Source: Comamonas koreensis
Lineage (GTDB): Bacteria > Pseudomonadota > Gammaproteobacteria > Burkholderiales > Burkholderiaceae_C
Direction of reading: 5' to 3'
Assembly: GCF_014076495.1 (NCBI RefSeq)
Contig: NZ_CP043575.1
Location: 2,170,001-2,234,000 of the forward strand
Length of the DNA: 64,000 bases
Within the stretch, counting starts at the first letter, position 1. Each line of letters begins with the position of its first letter. Under the pieces are notes generated by a model. That model saw only the letters and a program-made list of their open reading frames with translations. It made no database searches and had not been told where the DNA came from. Shown here piece by piece: positions 1 to 10,673 of the stretch. The translations under genes and the position numbers were made by a program.

Positions 1-1392
1 GCTCGGGGCGGTCTGCCACAGCGCCTCCAGGCATTTTTGCTGCAAGGCGGTATCGCTGGTGGGCAGGCAGGCGGACAGTCCGGCCAGCGCGCCGGGGTGC
101 TGCGCATCACGGGCCAGCACCTGCTCGTAGAGCTGGCGCACGGGGGCCTGGCGGTCGATCTTGCGCTCAATGCGCGCGCGCTCGATCAGCTCTGCATTGC
201 TGGAGTGGGCCGCATTGGCACGCAGCTGCTGGGCATGCTGCTGCCAGCGCGCCATGCGTGCATGGTGCTGCTTCCAGGTGCTGGCGTTGTCCTTGCACCA
301 GCGGGCGTCGAACTGCTGCATCCATTCCGCAGCCTTGGGGCCCAGCAGGCTCACAGCGCCTTTGGTGGACCAGCTGGGCAGGCCAGGGCGCTCGCCACTG
401 ATGGCCTCCACGCGGTCGCGCAAGGCGGGATGGGTGTCGTCCACATCGCTGATCCGCGCGAGCGCCTGGCGCAGGGCCTGTTGCGCAAATGCCGGCTCGG
501 GCTTGAGGCGCAGCAGGGCCTGCATGGCACTGAACGGCCCCTGGGGCAGCGGGTGCTGGGCTGCGCTGCGCCAGTGCTGGCCCCAGAAGGCATCGCTCAG
601 CCAGGCGGCCTTGATCTCCAGCTCGGTCAGTGTGGCAGCCGCCACGTCGGCCCCCAGCAGCTGGGCGGCGATGCGGTCGGCCTCGTACTCGTCCTGCCGG
701 GCCATCGCAAAGGTCTTGGCGGCAAAGCGCGGAAAGTACCAGTTCAGGAACGAGCGGGTGGCTGCGGCCATCGGGCCGTCATCTTCGCGCATGCTGTAGT
801 AAAGCTTGAGCCAGGCGCGCCGCGAGCGGTACACCCAGGCACTGAGGCGATTATGGTTCTCGCGTAGATGGCCGTATTCATGGGCCAGCACGGCCATCAC
901 CCTGGCCTTGTCGAGCGCCATCAGCAGCGGCAGGCCAATTATCAGGTAGTTGACCGAGACGCCCAGCATGCCAAAGCGGGGCCGCTGCCAGATGGCGGCA
1001 TTGAAGTCATCTTGCAGGTAGACGGCATCGATGGCCGGGCCCTTGACCTTGCGGCGTATGCGATCGAGCGCCTTGAACAGCTCCGGAGCCTCGGCCTCGG
1101 TAATGGCAATGCCTTCGGGCTCGTCGGCCGGGCCCGTCCACAGCGCTTTGAAGCTGGTCCACAGCAGGCCCAGCGCAAACACCAGCGCCAGCACATAGCC
1201 GCCGCGAAACTGGCCGCGCACTGCCTGGGCCACGACAAAGCCGAGGACGCCCAGACTGAGCACCAGGCAGCCCACCACCCAGAGGTAGCCCAGCAGCGCA
1301 AACCGGATGACACTGCGCCGGTAGGCGGCGCTGTCGTTGGCGCTTTCTATTTCGCTCTCGCGCACCAGATGGATAAAGTCCGCTTGCTCCAT
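1..1392 (-). CDS. M48-family membrane zinc metallopeptidase (C-terminus cut by window edge)
   Basis: Reading the minus strand from an ATG whose complement lies at 1390-1392 gives an open frame that runs off the left edge, so at least 464 residues are present and the C-terminus is missing. Two hydrophobic segments follow the N-terminus (about residues 30-55 and 65-85). They are followed by the zincin motif HEYGH (around 890-875) and a downstream EYEAD motif that supplies the third zinc-ligand glutamate of M48 peptidases. The remainder is alanine-rich and helical. M48 proteins (HtpX/Ste24-like) degrade membrane or misfolded proteins at the inner membrane; the substrate here is unknown. The gene lies downstream of gdhA on the same strand but is separated from it by a terminator at 1450-1481, so it is probably transcribed independently. 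Confidence 0.85.
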   Translation of the reverse strand, partial: MEQADFIHLVRESEIESANDSAAYRRSVIRFALLGYLWVVGCLVLSLGVLGFVVAQAVRGQFRGGYVLALVFALGLLWTSFKALWTGPADEPEGIAITEAEAPELFKALDRIRRKVKGPAIDAVYLQDDFNAAIWQRPRFGMLGVSVNYLIIGLPLLMALDKARVMAVLAHEYGHLRENHNRLSAWVYRSRRAWLKLYYSMREDDGPMAAATRSFLNWYFPRFAAKTFAMARQDEYEADRIAAQLLGADVAAATLTELEIKAAWLSDAFWGQHWRSAAQHPLPQGPFSAMQALLRLKPEPAFAQQALRQALARISDVDDTHPALRDRVEAISGERPGLPSWSTKGAVSLLGPKAAEWMQQFDARWCKDNASTWKQHHARMARWQQHAQQLRANAAHSSNAELIERARIERKIDRQAPVRQLYEQVLARDAQHPGALAGLSACLPTSDTALQQKCLEALWQTAPS

Positions 1393-1449
1393 GGCCCGCC
1401 CCTCATACCTTGTCGTTGTGGTTGTCGTTGTGATGTTCTGGCGCGCAGC

Positions 1450-1481
1450 AAAAAGCCCCCAGCGCGCTGAACGATGGGGGC
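1450..1481 (-). terminator. Intrinsic terminator of gdhA
   Basis: On the minus strand the stem GCCCCCA / TGGGGGC (1475-1481 with 1455-1461) closes a 13-nt loop and is followed directly by five T residues (complement of 1450-1454). It begins 43 bp after the gdhA stop codon and isolates gdhA from the M48 protease gene. Confidence 0.8.
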
Positions 1482-1523
1482 ATTGTGCAGTGGGTGCTGA
1501 CCGGGCGCTATGCCCGGGCGTTT

Positions 1524-2995
<1,472 letters not shown>

Positions 2996-3182
2996 AAAAC
3001 CCACATGGGATGACCCTGAACAATCAGCGGGTCGCACTGGTTTGGTGCTTTTTGAGGGCGCGAGCGGCTTTACGGGCCGGCTGCCATGCCCTGAAATGGG
3101 GCTGTGCGGGGGGCTGGCTGTCACCCCGGGCGCTGCAGTGCCACAAATCTGTGTGCCGATTGTGGTCTTTGCCTTTTCAACA

Positions 3183-3218
3183 ATTGCCTAGGCAATGAAT
3201 GATTGGATAATCATTGCC
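3183..3218 (+). promoter_or_regulatory. MarR-type operator overlapping the efflux operon promoter
   Basis: The perfect palindrome ATTGCCTAGGCAAT (3183-3196) is followed by a third half-site ATTGCC at 3213-3218. GGCAATGA (3191-3198) and TCATTGCC (3211-3218) form a second inverted repeat. A plausible sigma-70 promoter is embedded: TTGCCT (3184-3189), 16-bp spacer, GATAAT (3206-3211). The dyads therefore cover both -35 and -10. The MarR gene starts 30 bp downstream, the expected arrangement for autorepression of a MarR-efflux operon relieved by a small-molecule ligand. Confidence 0.7.
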
Positions 3219-3248
3219 TTGTAAACCATTTCAGAAAGGGCCTGCGGC

Positions 3249-3857
3249 ATGACCGATTCGCACCAGGAAAAACCCGCGTCTGCTGGCGAGGACCAAGAAG
3301 CGCTGGCGGGCGGCTTTCCCGAGATTGAAGCCATCCGGCCGGTGGATTTCCCCTGCTGGCTGATGCGCATCATCTCCACTGTGGTGCGTGCCGAGGTGGA
3401 CCGCCGCATGGAGCCGCTGGGCCTGACGCAGGCGCAGTGGATTCCTGTGCTGCACCTGGCCAGCGGCAAGGCCCATACGGCGGCCGACTTGGCGCGCCGC
3501 ACCTTGCAGACCCCGGGCGCGATGACGCGGCTCATCGACCGCCTGGTCGACAAGGGCATCATCGAGCGCGAACGCTCCACCGACGACCGCCGCGTGGTCA
3601 GCCTGTGCCTGACCGAGGAGGGGCTGGCTGCTGCAAGGCAGGTGCCCGATATCGTCAAAGGCGTCAACAGCGCCGCGCTCAGCCCCTTGTCACCCGATGA
3701 ATTGACCCAGTTCCACGGTTACCTGCGCCGCATCTATGAGGCCATGCCCAACACCTTGTCGGTGGACATGTGCCTGCCCCCCGATGGCTGCGCCGGTGAC
3801 GCCACCGACAACTCCGACAACACAGCACAGCAGCCCGGCAAGGAGAGGGCAGTATGA
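3249..3857 (+). CDS. MarR-family transcriptional regulator of the adjacent efflux pump
   Basis: 202-residue winged-helix regulator, longer than typical MarR (about 145 aa) because of N- and C-terminal tails. Residues about 35-165 carry the fold: a dimerisation helix, the recognition region with TAADLARRTLQTPGAMTRL, and the wing DKGIIERERSTDDRRVVSLCLTEEG, where the DDRR turn is typical of MarR proteins. It likely represses its own operon from the dyads at 3183-3218 and is released by a toxic ligand. Its stop codon overlaps the start of the outer-membrane factor gene (ATGA), which points to translational coupling with the pump. Resemblance is to the EmrR/MprA group; the ligand cannot be read from sequence. 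Confidence 0.88.
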   Translation: MTDSHQEKPASAGEDQEALAGGFPEIEAIRPVDFPCWLMRIISTVVRAEVDRRMEPLGLTQAQWIPVLHLASGKAHTAADLARRTLQTPGAMTRLIDRLVDKGIIERERSTDDRRVVSLCLTEEGLAAARQVPDIVKGVNSAALSPLSPDELTQFHGYLRRIYEAMPNTLSVDMCLPPDGCAGDATDNSDNTAQQPGKERAV

Positions 3858-5398
3858 CCAGCAGTTTTTCATTTGTGGGCGCCGACCGCCGGCTGGCCCT
3901 GTCAGCCATTGCGCTGGCGGCCAGCACGTTCATCGCCGGATGCGCCGATATGCGCGGCATCGATACCCATGCCCAGATGCGCTCGCCGCAGTCCGTCGGC
4001 TTGCTCACTGAGCCTTCAGCGGCAGACCAAGCCGCGACCGTGGCCCCGGTCGATGCGCAGTGGTGGAAGGCGCTGGGCGATGCGCAGCTCAATGCGCTGA
4101 TCGATACCGCCTTGGCCGACAGCCCCAACCTGCAATCGGCGCAGGCGCGCATCCGCAAGGCCTGGTCGCTGGCGCAGGTCAGTGAGTCAGCAATGGGCCC
4201 GCAGGTCAATGGTCAGGCCAGTGCCGCGCGCAACCATGCGCCGGCCAATGGCATGATTCCGCCGCCCCTGGCGGGCAACAACTACAGCACGGCAGAGGCG
4301 CGTATCAATGGCAGCTGGTCGCTGGACCTGTTTGGCAAGCACCGCGCTGCGCTCGATGCCGCCGTGGGCTCGGCCCGCGCGGCCCAGGCCGACATGGACG
4401 CCGCCCGCGTGCTGCTGACCAGCTCCATGGTGCAGGCCTATGTGCAGCTGTCACGTCTGCAGGCGCAGGAAGAGGTGGCCATGCGCGCCATCGACCAGCG
4501 TGCCCACACCTTGCAGCTGGTGCGTGACCGCTATGACGCAGGCCTGGAGACCACGTTGGAAGTGCGCCAAAGCGAGAGCGGCGTGCCGCAAGCCAAGGTG
4601 CAGCTGCTGCAAGTGCGTGAGCAAAAGCAGCTGGCACAAAACGCGTTGGCCGCGCTGATGGGCCAGCCCGCACGCGCCCAGGAATTGGTCGCATCGCCTA
4701 TCACACAACTGAGCCTGCCGCGTTTTCCGTCGCAGCTGTCATCCAACCTGCTGGGGCGCCGTGCCGATATTGTGGCCGCGCGCTGGCGCGTGGAAGCGGC
4801 CGAGCAGGGCATTCGCCAGGCCAAGGCCGAGTTCTATCCCGATATCAATCTGACCGCGTTCCTGGGGCTGTCGAGCATTGGCTTTAACAACTTTGCCAAG
4901 GGCAGCGCGCGTGAATGGGGCGTGGGCCCGGCGCTGAGCCTGCCGATCTTTGATTCGGGCCGGCTGCGTGCCAACCTGAGCGGCACATCGGCCGACTACG
5001 AGCTTGCCGTGCAGGCCTACAACCAGGCGGTGATCACGGCGGTACACGATGTGGCCGACCAGGTCGCCAGCGTGCGCGCCGCGCAGGCCCAACTGCCCGA
5101 GCAGCGCCGCGCTGCCGATGCCGCGCAAAGCGCGCTCGATATTGCCAACCAGCGCTATGCCGCAGGGCTTGGCACCTATTTGAATGTGCTGTCGGCCGAG
5201 ACCAATGTGCTCACCCAGCGCCAGCAGATGGTGGATGTCGAGGCCCGCATTCTGTCGACCAATGCCGCGCTGGCCCAAGCTTTGGGTGGGGGCTACCAGC
5301 AGCAGACCCAGAGCAGCAGCAACAGCGACAGCAATGCCGAATTGGACGGCAACTTCCCCACCCAGACCAACGCCCCGATGGACAGCGCCAAGAGCTGA
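3854..5398 (+). CDS. NodT-family outer-membrane efflux lipoprotein (TolC-like channel)
   Basis: 514-residue outer-membrane factor forming the exit duct of a tripartite pump. The N-terminus is a lipoprotein signal peptide ending in the lipobox IAGC (Cys about residue 30), so it is anchored by lipid to the outer membrane. Two repeated OEP domains follow with the usual long amphipathic helices, including RLQAQEEVAMRAIDQRAHT, and the conserved ARWRVEAAEQGIRQAKAEFYPDI block; the helical repeats pack into the periplasmic tunnel. The C-terminal 40 residues are Gln/Ser/Asn-rich and probably disordered. The gene has an AAGGAG-type ribosome site at about 3840-3846 and a 4-bp overlap with marR. An 80-bp gap without a visible terminator separates it from emrA. 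Confidence 0.92.
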   Translation: MTSSFSFVGADRRLALSAIALAASTFIAGCADMRGIDTHAQMRSPQSVGLLTEPSAADQAATVAPVDAQWWKALGDAQLNALIDTALADSPNLQSAQARIRKAWSLAQVSESAMGPQVNGQASAARNHAPANGMIPPPLAGNNYSTAEARINGSWSLDLFGKHRAALDAAVGSARAAQADMDAARVLLTSSMVQAYVQLSRLQAQEEVAMRAIDQRAHTLQLVRDRYDAGLETTLEVRQSESGVPQAKVQLLQVREQKQLAQNALAALMGQPARAQELVASPITQLSLPRFPSQLSSNLLGRRADIVAARWRVEAAEQGIRQAKAEFYPDINLTAFLGLSSIGFNNFAKGSAREWGVGPALSLPIFDSGRLRANLSGTSADYELAVQAYNQAVITAVHDVADQVASVRAAQAQLPEQRRAADAAQSALDIANQRYAAGLGTYLNVLSAETNVLTQRQQMVDVEARILSTNAALAQALGGGYQQQTQSSSNSDSNAELDGNFPTQTNAPMDSAKS

Positions 5399-5478
5399 CC
5401 TGCCCACCTCGCGTGCAACACACATAAGCAAGACCTTGAAGGCGACGCCTCTCGTCACATAACTCGCTACGCAATACC

Positions 5479-6717
5479 ATGTCGAACAACAACACCTCCG
5501 CTTCTCCCTCCGCCGCGCCCGCTGCCCCTGAGGCACCGGCAGCCCAGCCGCGCAAAAAATGGCTGCTGCGCCTGACGGGCATCGTCATCGTGCTGGGCGC
5601 CGCCTACGGCATCTATGACTGGATGGTCAACAGCCACTTCGAAGAAACCGACAACGCCTATGTGCAGGGCAATCTGGTGCAGATCGCGCCGCAGACCGCC
5701 GGCACGGTGCAGTCCATCCTGGCCGATGACACCGACTATGTGAAGGAAGGCCAGCCGCTGGTGCGCCTGGACCCTGCTGATGCCAAGGTGGCCTTCGAGC
5801 AGGCCAAGGCCAACCTGGCCCAGGCGGTGCGCCAGGTGCGCACCCTGTATGTGAACAATGGCTCCTACACTGCGCAGATCGCGCAGCGCCAGGCCGAGGT
5901 GGCCAAGGCCAAGAACGACCTGGTGCGCGCGCAAAGCGACCTCAAGCGCCGCCAGGCTCTGACGGGCAATGGCGCCGTATCGAAGGAAGAGCTGAGCCAT
6001 GCGCAAAGCCAGGTCGATGCCGCCCAGGCAGCGGTCAATGCGTCGCAGGCCGCCGTCAACACGGCGCGCGAGCAACTGGCCAGCAACCAGTCGCTGACCG
6101 AAGGCATCAGCGTGAACGACCACCCCAACGTGCTGACCGCTGCGGCCAAGGTGCGTGAGGCCTATCTGGCGATGCAGCGCAATGAGCTGGTCTCGCCCGT
6201 CTCGGGCGTTGTGGGTAAGCGCTCGGTGCAGGTGGGCCAGCGCGTGGCTCCCGGTACGCCGCTGATGACCGTGGTGCCGATGAACCAGCTCTGGGTGGAG
6301 GCCAACTTCAAGGAAAACCAGCTGCGCAACCTGCGCCTGGGCCAGCCCGTCAAGATGACGGCCGATCTCTACGGCAAGAAGGTCGAGTACAGCGGCACGG
6401 TTGAAGGCCTGGGGGTGGGCACCGGCTCGGCCTTCTCGCTGCTGCCCGCGCAAAACGCGACGGGCAACTGGATCAAGGTCGTGCAGCGCGTGCCGGTGCG
6501 CATTGCGCTCGATGCCAAGCAGGTGCAGGAGCACCCGCTGCGCGTGGGCCTGTCGATGCTGGTCGATGTGGACATCCAGAACCAGGACGGCAAGCTGCTG
6601 GCCGATGTGCCGCGCAAGGAGCCCCTGGTGCAGACCAATGTCTATGAGGTGCAGGACGAAGGCGCCGATGCGGTGATTGCGCAGGTCATCGCCAGCAACG
6701 CCGGCAAGAAGCTGTAA
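5479..6717 (+). CDS. emrA: HlyD/EmrA-family periplasmic adaptor subunit
   Basis: 412-residue membrane-fusion protein joining the inner-membrane transporter to the outer-membrane channel. After a cytoplasmic N-terminus there is a single membrane helix (about residues 33-52), followed by the EmrA signature VNSHFEETDNAYVQGNLVQI and the split biotinyl-lipoyl domain. A long alpha-hairpin (about 95-215) is rich in Ala/Gln/Lys heptads, and beta-barrel segments with NQLWVEANFKENQLRNLRLGQ follow. Order and sequence match EmrA of the EmrAB-TolC pumps that export hydrophobic toxicants. No strong ribosome site is seen before the ATG; translation may depend on coupling within the operon. Confidence 0.92.
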   Translation: MSNNNTSASPSAAPAAPEAPAAQPRKKWLLRLTGIVIVLGAAYGIYDWMVNSHFEETDNAYVQGNLVQIAPQTAGTVQSILADDTDYVKEGQPLVRLDPADAKVAFEQAKANLAQAVRQVRTLYVNNGSYTAQIAQRQAEVAKAKNDLVRAQSDLKRRQALTGNGAVSKEELSHAQSQVDAAQAAVNASQAAVNTAREQLASNQSLTEGISVNDHPNVLTAAAKVREAYLAMQRNELVSPVSGVVGKRSVQVGQRVAPGTPLMTVVPMNQLWVEANFKENQLRNLRLGQPVKMTADLYGKKVEYSGTVEGLGVGTGSAFSLLPAQNATGNWIKVVQRVPVRIALDAKQVQEHPLRVGLSMLVDVDIQNQDGKLLADVPRKEPLVQTNVYEVQDEGADAVIAQVIASNAGKKL

Positions 6718-6760
6718 TTTTTGACCAGGGGCCGCCCAGAGGGTGGCCCAAGGATGCGTT

Positions 6761-8329
6761 ATGGCAACTTCCAATCCCTCGCTACCCCACCCGCCGCTCG
6801 AAGGCTCGGCGCGCCTCATCGGCACCCTGGCGCTCTCAGCTGCGGTGTTCATGAATGTGCTGGACACGTCGATCGCGAACGTGTCGCTGCCGGCCATTGC
6901 CGGTGACCTGGGCGTCAGCGCCAACCAGGGCACCTGGGTGATCACCAGCTTTGCCGTGGCCAATGCGATCTCGGTGCCGCTGACCGGCTGGCTGTCGATG
7001 CGCTTTGGCCAGGTGCGCTTGTTCATGCTCAGCGTGACCTTGTTCGTGATCTCGTCCTGGCTCTGCGGCCTGGCCCCAAACATGACGACCTTGATCGCGT
7101 TCCGCATCTTGCAGGGCTTTGTCGCCGGGCCGATGATTCCGCTGTCGCAGTCGCTGCTGCTGGCCAGTTACCCGCGCGCGATGGCGGGCACGGCCATGGC
7201 CTTCTGGTCGATGACGACCCTCATCGCGCCGGTGATGGGGCCGCTGCTGGGCGGCTGGATCACCGACAACATGTCCTGGCCCTGGATCTTCTACATCAAT
7301 GTGCCGGTCGGCATGCTGTCCGTGGGCGCCACCTGGGCGATCTTCCGCAACCGGGATTCGGTCCGCAAGGCCTTGCCGATCGATGCGATCGGTCTGGGGC
7401 TGCTGGTGGTCTGGGTCTCGGCGATGCAGATCATGCTCGATATCGGCAAGGAGCACGACTGGTTCCAGTCGCCGATGGTGGTCGCCTGTGCGGTGATTGC
7501 GGTCGTTGGCCTCTTGTACTTCCTGATCTGGGAGCTGGGCGACAAGCACCCGGTGGTGGACCTGCGCCTGTTCAAGAACCGCAATTTCTGGGCGGGCACC
7601 CTGGCCATCTCGGTGGGCTATGGCCTGTTCTTCGGCAATGTGGTGCTGCTGCCTTTGTGGCTGCAGCAGTTCATGGGCTACACCGCCACCGATGCGGGCC
7701 TGGTGCTGGCGCCGGTGGGCTTGCTGGCGCTGGTGCTCTCACCGGTGGTGGGCAAGACCATCCACAAGGTCGATCCCCGGCGCTATGCGACGGCCTCGTT
7801 CATCGTCTTCGGTCTGGTGATGTGGATGCGTTCGCGCTTCAACACCCAGGTGGACCTGACGACCATCATGATCCCGACCATCGTGCAGGGTGCGGCCATG
7901 GCAGGCTTTTTCATCCCGCTGATGACCATCACCTTGAGCGATATCCCGCCCGAGAAAATGCCCAGTGCATCGGGCCTGTCGAACTTTGTGCGGATCACTG
8001 CCGGTGCCGTCGGTACCTCGGTCGCCACCACCCTTTGGGAGCGCCGCGCCACCTTGCACCATGCGCAACTGGTCGAGCACATCAGCCTGGGCGATGGCCC
8101 CACCGCGCAAGTGGTGCAAGGCCTGCAGGCCAGCGGGCTTACGCTGCAGCAGGCGCTCGCCCGGGTCGACCAGCTGGTCAACCAGCAGGCCTTTATGCTG
8201 GCGGCCAATGATATTTTCTGGGCCTCGTCGATGCTGTTCCTGCTGCTGATCCCGCTGGTCTGGCTGGCCAAGGGCCCCAAGAAGGGCCAGGGCGGCGGCG
8301 GATCGGAGGCAGCATCGGCTGCGCACTGA
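6761..8329 (+). CDS. emrB: DHA2-family MFS drug:proton antiporter (EmrB/QacA type)
   Basis: 522-residue inner-membrane transporter of the 14-helix DHA2 family, driving drug export with the proton gradient. Family motifs are visible: LDTSIANVSLPAIAGDLG in helix 1 (motif D1), GWLSMRFGQVRLF (motif A) and the helix-5 motif-C-like stretch IAPVMGPLLGGWITD, followed by WPWIFYINVPVG. I chose ATG 6761 because AAGGA lies 7 nt upstream; a GTG at 6743 would add six residues without a ribosome site. It is the last gene of the marR-OMF-emrA-emrB operon and is followed by a strong terminator at 8359-8385. Confidence 0.93.
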   Translation: MATSNPSLPHPPLEGSARLIGTLALSAAVFMNVLDTSIANVSLPAIAGDLGVSANQGTWVITSFAVANAISVPLTGWLSMRFGQVRLFMLSVTLFVISSWLCGLAPNMTTLIAFRILQGFVAGPMIPLSQSLLLASYPRAMAGTAMAFWSMTTLIAPVMGPLLGGWITDNMSWPWIFYINVPVGMLSVGATWAIFRNRDSVRKALPIDAIGLGLLVVWVSAMQIMLDIGKEHDWFQSPMVVACAVIAVVGLLYFLIWELGDKHPVVDLRLFKNRNFWAGTLAISVGYGLFFGNVVLLPLWLQQFMGYTATDAGLVLAPVGLLALVLSPVVGKTIHKVDPRRYATASFIVFGLVMWMRSRFNTQVDLTTIMIPTIVQGAAMAGFFIPLMTITLSDIPPEKMPSASGLSNFVRITAGAVGTSVATTLWERRATLHHAQLVEHISLGDGPTAQVVQGLQASGLTLQQALARVDQLVNQQAFMLAANDIFWASSMLFLLLIPLVWLAKGPKKGQGGGGSEAASAAH

Positions 8330-8358
8330 TCCAGCACTGCACACGGCTGCATACATGG

Positions 8359-8385
8359 AAAAAGGAAGCCTCGGCTTCCTTTTTT
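8359..8385 (+). terminator. Bidirectional terminator between emrB and mutL
   Basis: The stem GGAAGCC / GGCTTCC (8364-8370 with 8373-8379) is flanked by A5 on the left and T7 on the right, so it can act on both strands. It separates the convergent emrB (+) and mutL (-) genes. Confidence 0.85.
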
Positions 8386-8408
8386 CGGTCTGGGCGCTGG
8401 GGCGCGGT

Positions 8409-10514
8409 TTAGCGGCCGCGCAAGAACAGCGCGTCCAGCTCCTTCATGCTCAGCTGGCGCCAGGTGGGCCGGCCATGGTTGCACTGGTCCGAGCGCTCGG
8501 TGTGCTCCATATCGCGCAGCAGCGCATTCATCTCGTCGATGGTGAGTTGCCGGTTGGCGCGCACGGCGCCGTGGCAGGCCATCGTCCCCAGGATCTCGTT
8601 GCGGGCGCGCTGCACGACGGTGCTGGCATCGTGCTGGGCCAGCTCAGCGAGCACGCTGCGCGCCAGCTCTACCGGGTTGCCCTGGGCCAAGGTGGTGGGT
8701 GTGGCGCGCACGGCCAGGGTCTTGGGCGAGAAGGGCACGACCTCTAGCCCCAGCTGGGCCAGGGTCTCGCTGTGGTCTTCGGCGGTGGCCACTTCTTCGG
8801 GTGTGGCCGAGAAGGTCGCGGGAATCAGCAGCGGCTGGCTGGCAATGGCGCTGTTGGCATCGCCGTCATCGAGCTGGCTTTTGAGGCGCTCGTAGACGAT
8901 GCGCTCATGGGCGGCATGCATATCGACAATGACCATGCCCTGGGCGTTTTCTGCGAGGATATAGACCCCATGGATTTGCGCCACGGCGCGGCCCAGCGGC
9001 CAGGGGTTGTCGGCAGATTCCGGAGGCAGGGTGGGCACCAGCGGCGCGCCGGCGGCCATCGCGCCGGCAGCGGGTTGCGGGTTCCAGCGCGGGCTCGCTT
9101 CCTGCACCTGCCAGGGCGTGGCATCGATGCTGGTCGCTGTGTTGCTGGACATGCCTGCCAGCGCTGCATCCGGCGTTGCAGCGCCCCCGCCCTGGCCCCA
9201 GAGCGCAGCCGTTTGCTGCAGCGCCTGCAGGCCGTTGACGCGGGGCGGGGCCTCAAAGCGCATCGCAGTCTGTGCCTGGGGGGCTGGCGCATAGGCCTGG
9301 CCGGGCAAGGCGGTGGGCTGGCCCGCAGCGGCGGCTGTGGGTGCGGCGGCCGCTGCATCCAGCAACTGCTGGGAACGCGGGGCGGCCAGCGCGTTCTCCA
9401 CGCCATGCAGCACCGCCTGGTGCACCTCGCGGCTATCGCGAAAGCGCACCTCGATCTTGGTCGGGTGCACATTCACATCGACGCGCATCGGATCGAGGCT
9501 GATATAGAGCGCATAGACCGGCTGGCGGTGGCCGTGCAGCACATCTTCATAAGCGGCGCGGGCCGCATGGGTGAGCACCTTGTCGCGCACAAAGCGGCCG
9601 TTGACATAGCAGAACTGCTGGTCGGCACGCGAGCGAGCGGCATCGGGCAGACCCGCGCGGCCGCGCACCTGCACATGGCCAGCCTGGTAGTTCACAACAA
9701 TCGATTGCTCGAGAAAATCGGGGCCCAGCACATCGGCCAGGCGCTTGTCCATCGCGCGCTGCTCCAGCTGCTGCCAGGCAGCGTCGTCGGGCTGGTCTTG
9801 ATCGTTGCGGGGCGGCAGCGTGGCGCGCCATTGTTCCACCAGCTTGCCCTCATGCCAGATCGCAAAGCCCACGCCCGGGCGGGTGAGCGCATGGCGGCGC
9901 ACGGCCTCGACGCAATGGGCGAGCTCGGTGGCATCGGTTTTCAGGAACTTGCGCCGCGCAGGCGTGCTGAAAAACAGCTCCTTGACCTCCATCGTCGTGC
10001 CGGGGTTGCGGGCGGCCGGGCGCAGCTCGCCACTGCGGGCATCGAGCAGGTAGGCGGACTCTTGCTGGGCGGGGCGCGAGAGCACGCTCATCTCCGACAC
10101 CGAGGCAATGGCTGCCAGCGCCTCGCCTCGGAACCCCATGGTCGCCACCGACTCCAGGTCATGCAGGTTGCGGATCTTGCTGGTCGCGTGGCGGCGCAGC
10201 GCAATGGGCAGCTCTTCGCGCGGAATGCCGCAGCCGTCGTCTTCGACGGTGATCAGCCGCACGCCACCGGCGAGCAGGCGCACGGTGATGCTGGTGGCGC
10301 CCGCATCGAGCGCATTGTCGACCAGCTCGCGTACGACGGAAGCGGGGCGCTCGACCACCTCGCCGGCCGCAATCTGGCTGACCAGCTCATCGGGCAGATC
10401 CTGGATGGGTCGGCGCGCGGGCGCCGCGCTGCTGCCACTGTCGGCTGCAGGCGTCAGGGCGTCCTTGGGGGCGTCTGCCGGGTCAAGGGTGGCGGGTGCG
10501 GTATCAGCGGTCAT
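8409..10514 (-). CDS. mutL: DNA mismatch repair protein MutL (endonuclease-type)
   Basis: 701-residue GHKL ATPase that couples MutS mismatch recognition to strand removal. The N-terminal ATPase motifs are clear: ELVDNALDAGA, DDGCGI, RHATSKI, TMGFRGEALAAIASV. They follow a 35-residue Ala/Pro-rich extension absent from E. coli MutL. A proline/alanine-rich linker (about 360-490) leads to the dimerisation domain. There the metal-binding endonuclease motif DMHA(x)2E(x)4E starts at D531, with ACHGAVRANR and the CNHGRPTW motif near the C-terminus. These mark MutL as a nicking enzyme, as in species without MutH, unlike E. coli. The second residue of the motif is Met rather than the usual Gln. No strong ribosome site precedes the ATG. 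Confidence 0.95.
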   Translation of the reverse strand: MTADTAPATLDPADAPKDALTPAADSGSSAAPARRPIQDLPDELVSQIAAGEVVERPASVVRELVDNALDAGATSITVRLLAGGVRLITVEDDGCGIPREELPIALRRHATSKIRNLHDLESVATMGFRGEALAAIASVSEMSVLSRPAQQESAYLLDARSGELRPAARNPGTTMEVKELFFSTPARRKFLKTDATELAHCVEAVRRHALTRPGVGFAIWHEGKLVEQWRATLPPRNDQDQPDDAAWQQLEQRAMDKRLADVLGPDFLEQSIVVNYQAGHVQVRGRAGLPDAARSRADQQFCYVNGRFVRDKVLTHAARAAYEDVLHGHRQPVYALYISLDPMRVDVNVHPTKIEVRFRDSREVHQAVLHGVENALAAPRSQQLLDAAAAAPTAAAAGQPTALPGQAYAPAPQAQTAMRFEAPPRVNGLQALQQTAALWGQGGGAATPDAALAGMSSNTATSIDATPWQVQEASPRWNPQPAAGAMAAGAPLVPTLPPESADNPWPLGRAVAQIHGVYILAENAQGMVIVDMHAAHERIVYERLKSQLDDGDANSAIASQPLLIPATFSATPEEVATAEDHSETLAQLGLEVVPFSPKTLAVRATPTTLAQGNPVELARSVLAELAQHDASTVVQRARNEILGTMACHGAVRANRQLTIDEMNALLRDMEHTERSDQCNHGRPTWRQLSMKELDALFLRGR

Positions 10515-10673
10515 GCAGGGATTTTAGGCAAAGCCGCCTGGCATTCGGGGTAAAGTGTGCAATCGCCACTTTGGGCTCTGGGGCTGTGCCTCTGAGGGCT
10601 GGGAGGGTGGCATCCAGATGGTTTGCCGCAGGGTCTCATGACCGCTGCGGTTTTTGTGTAGAGAGGTTGTGTT

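Noticed and set aside
3010..3198. Small plus-strand open frame upstream of marR
   Set aside because: No ribosome site, no recognisable sequence, and it runs into the marR operator palindrome.
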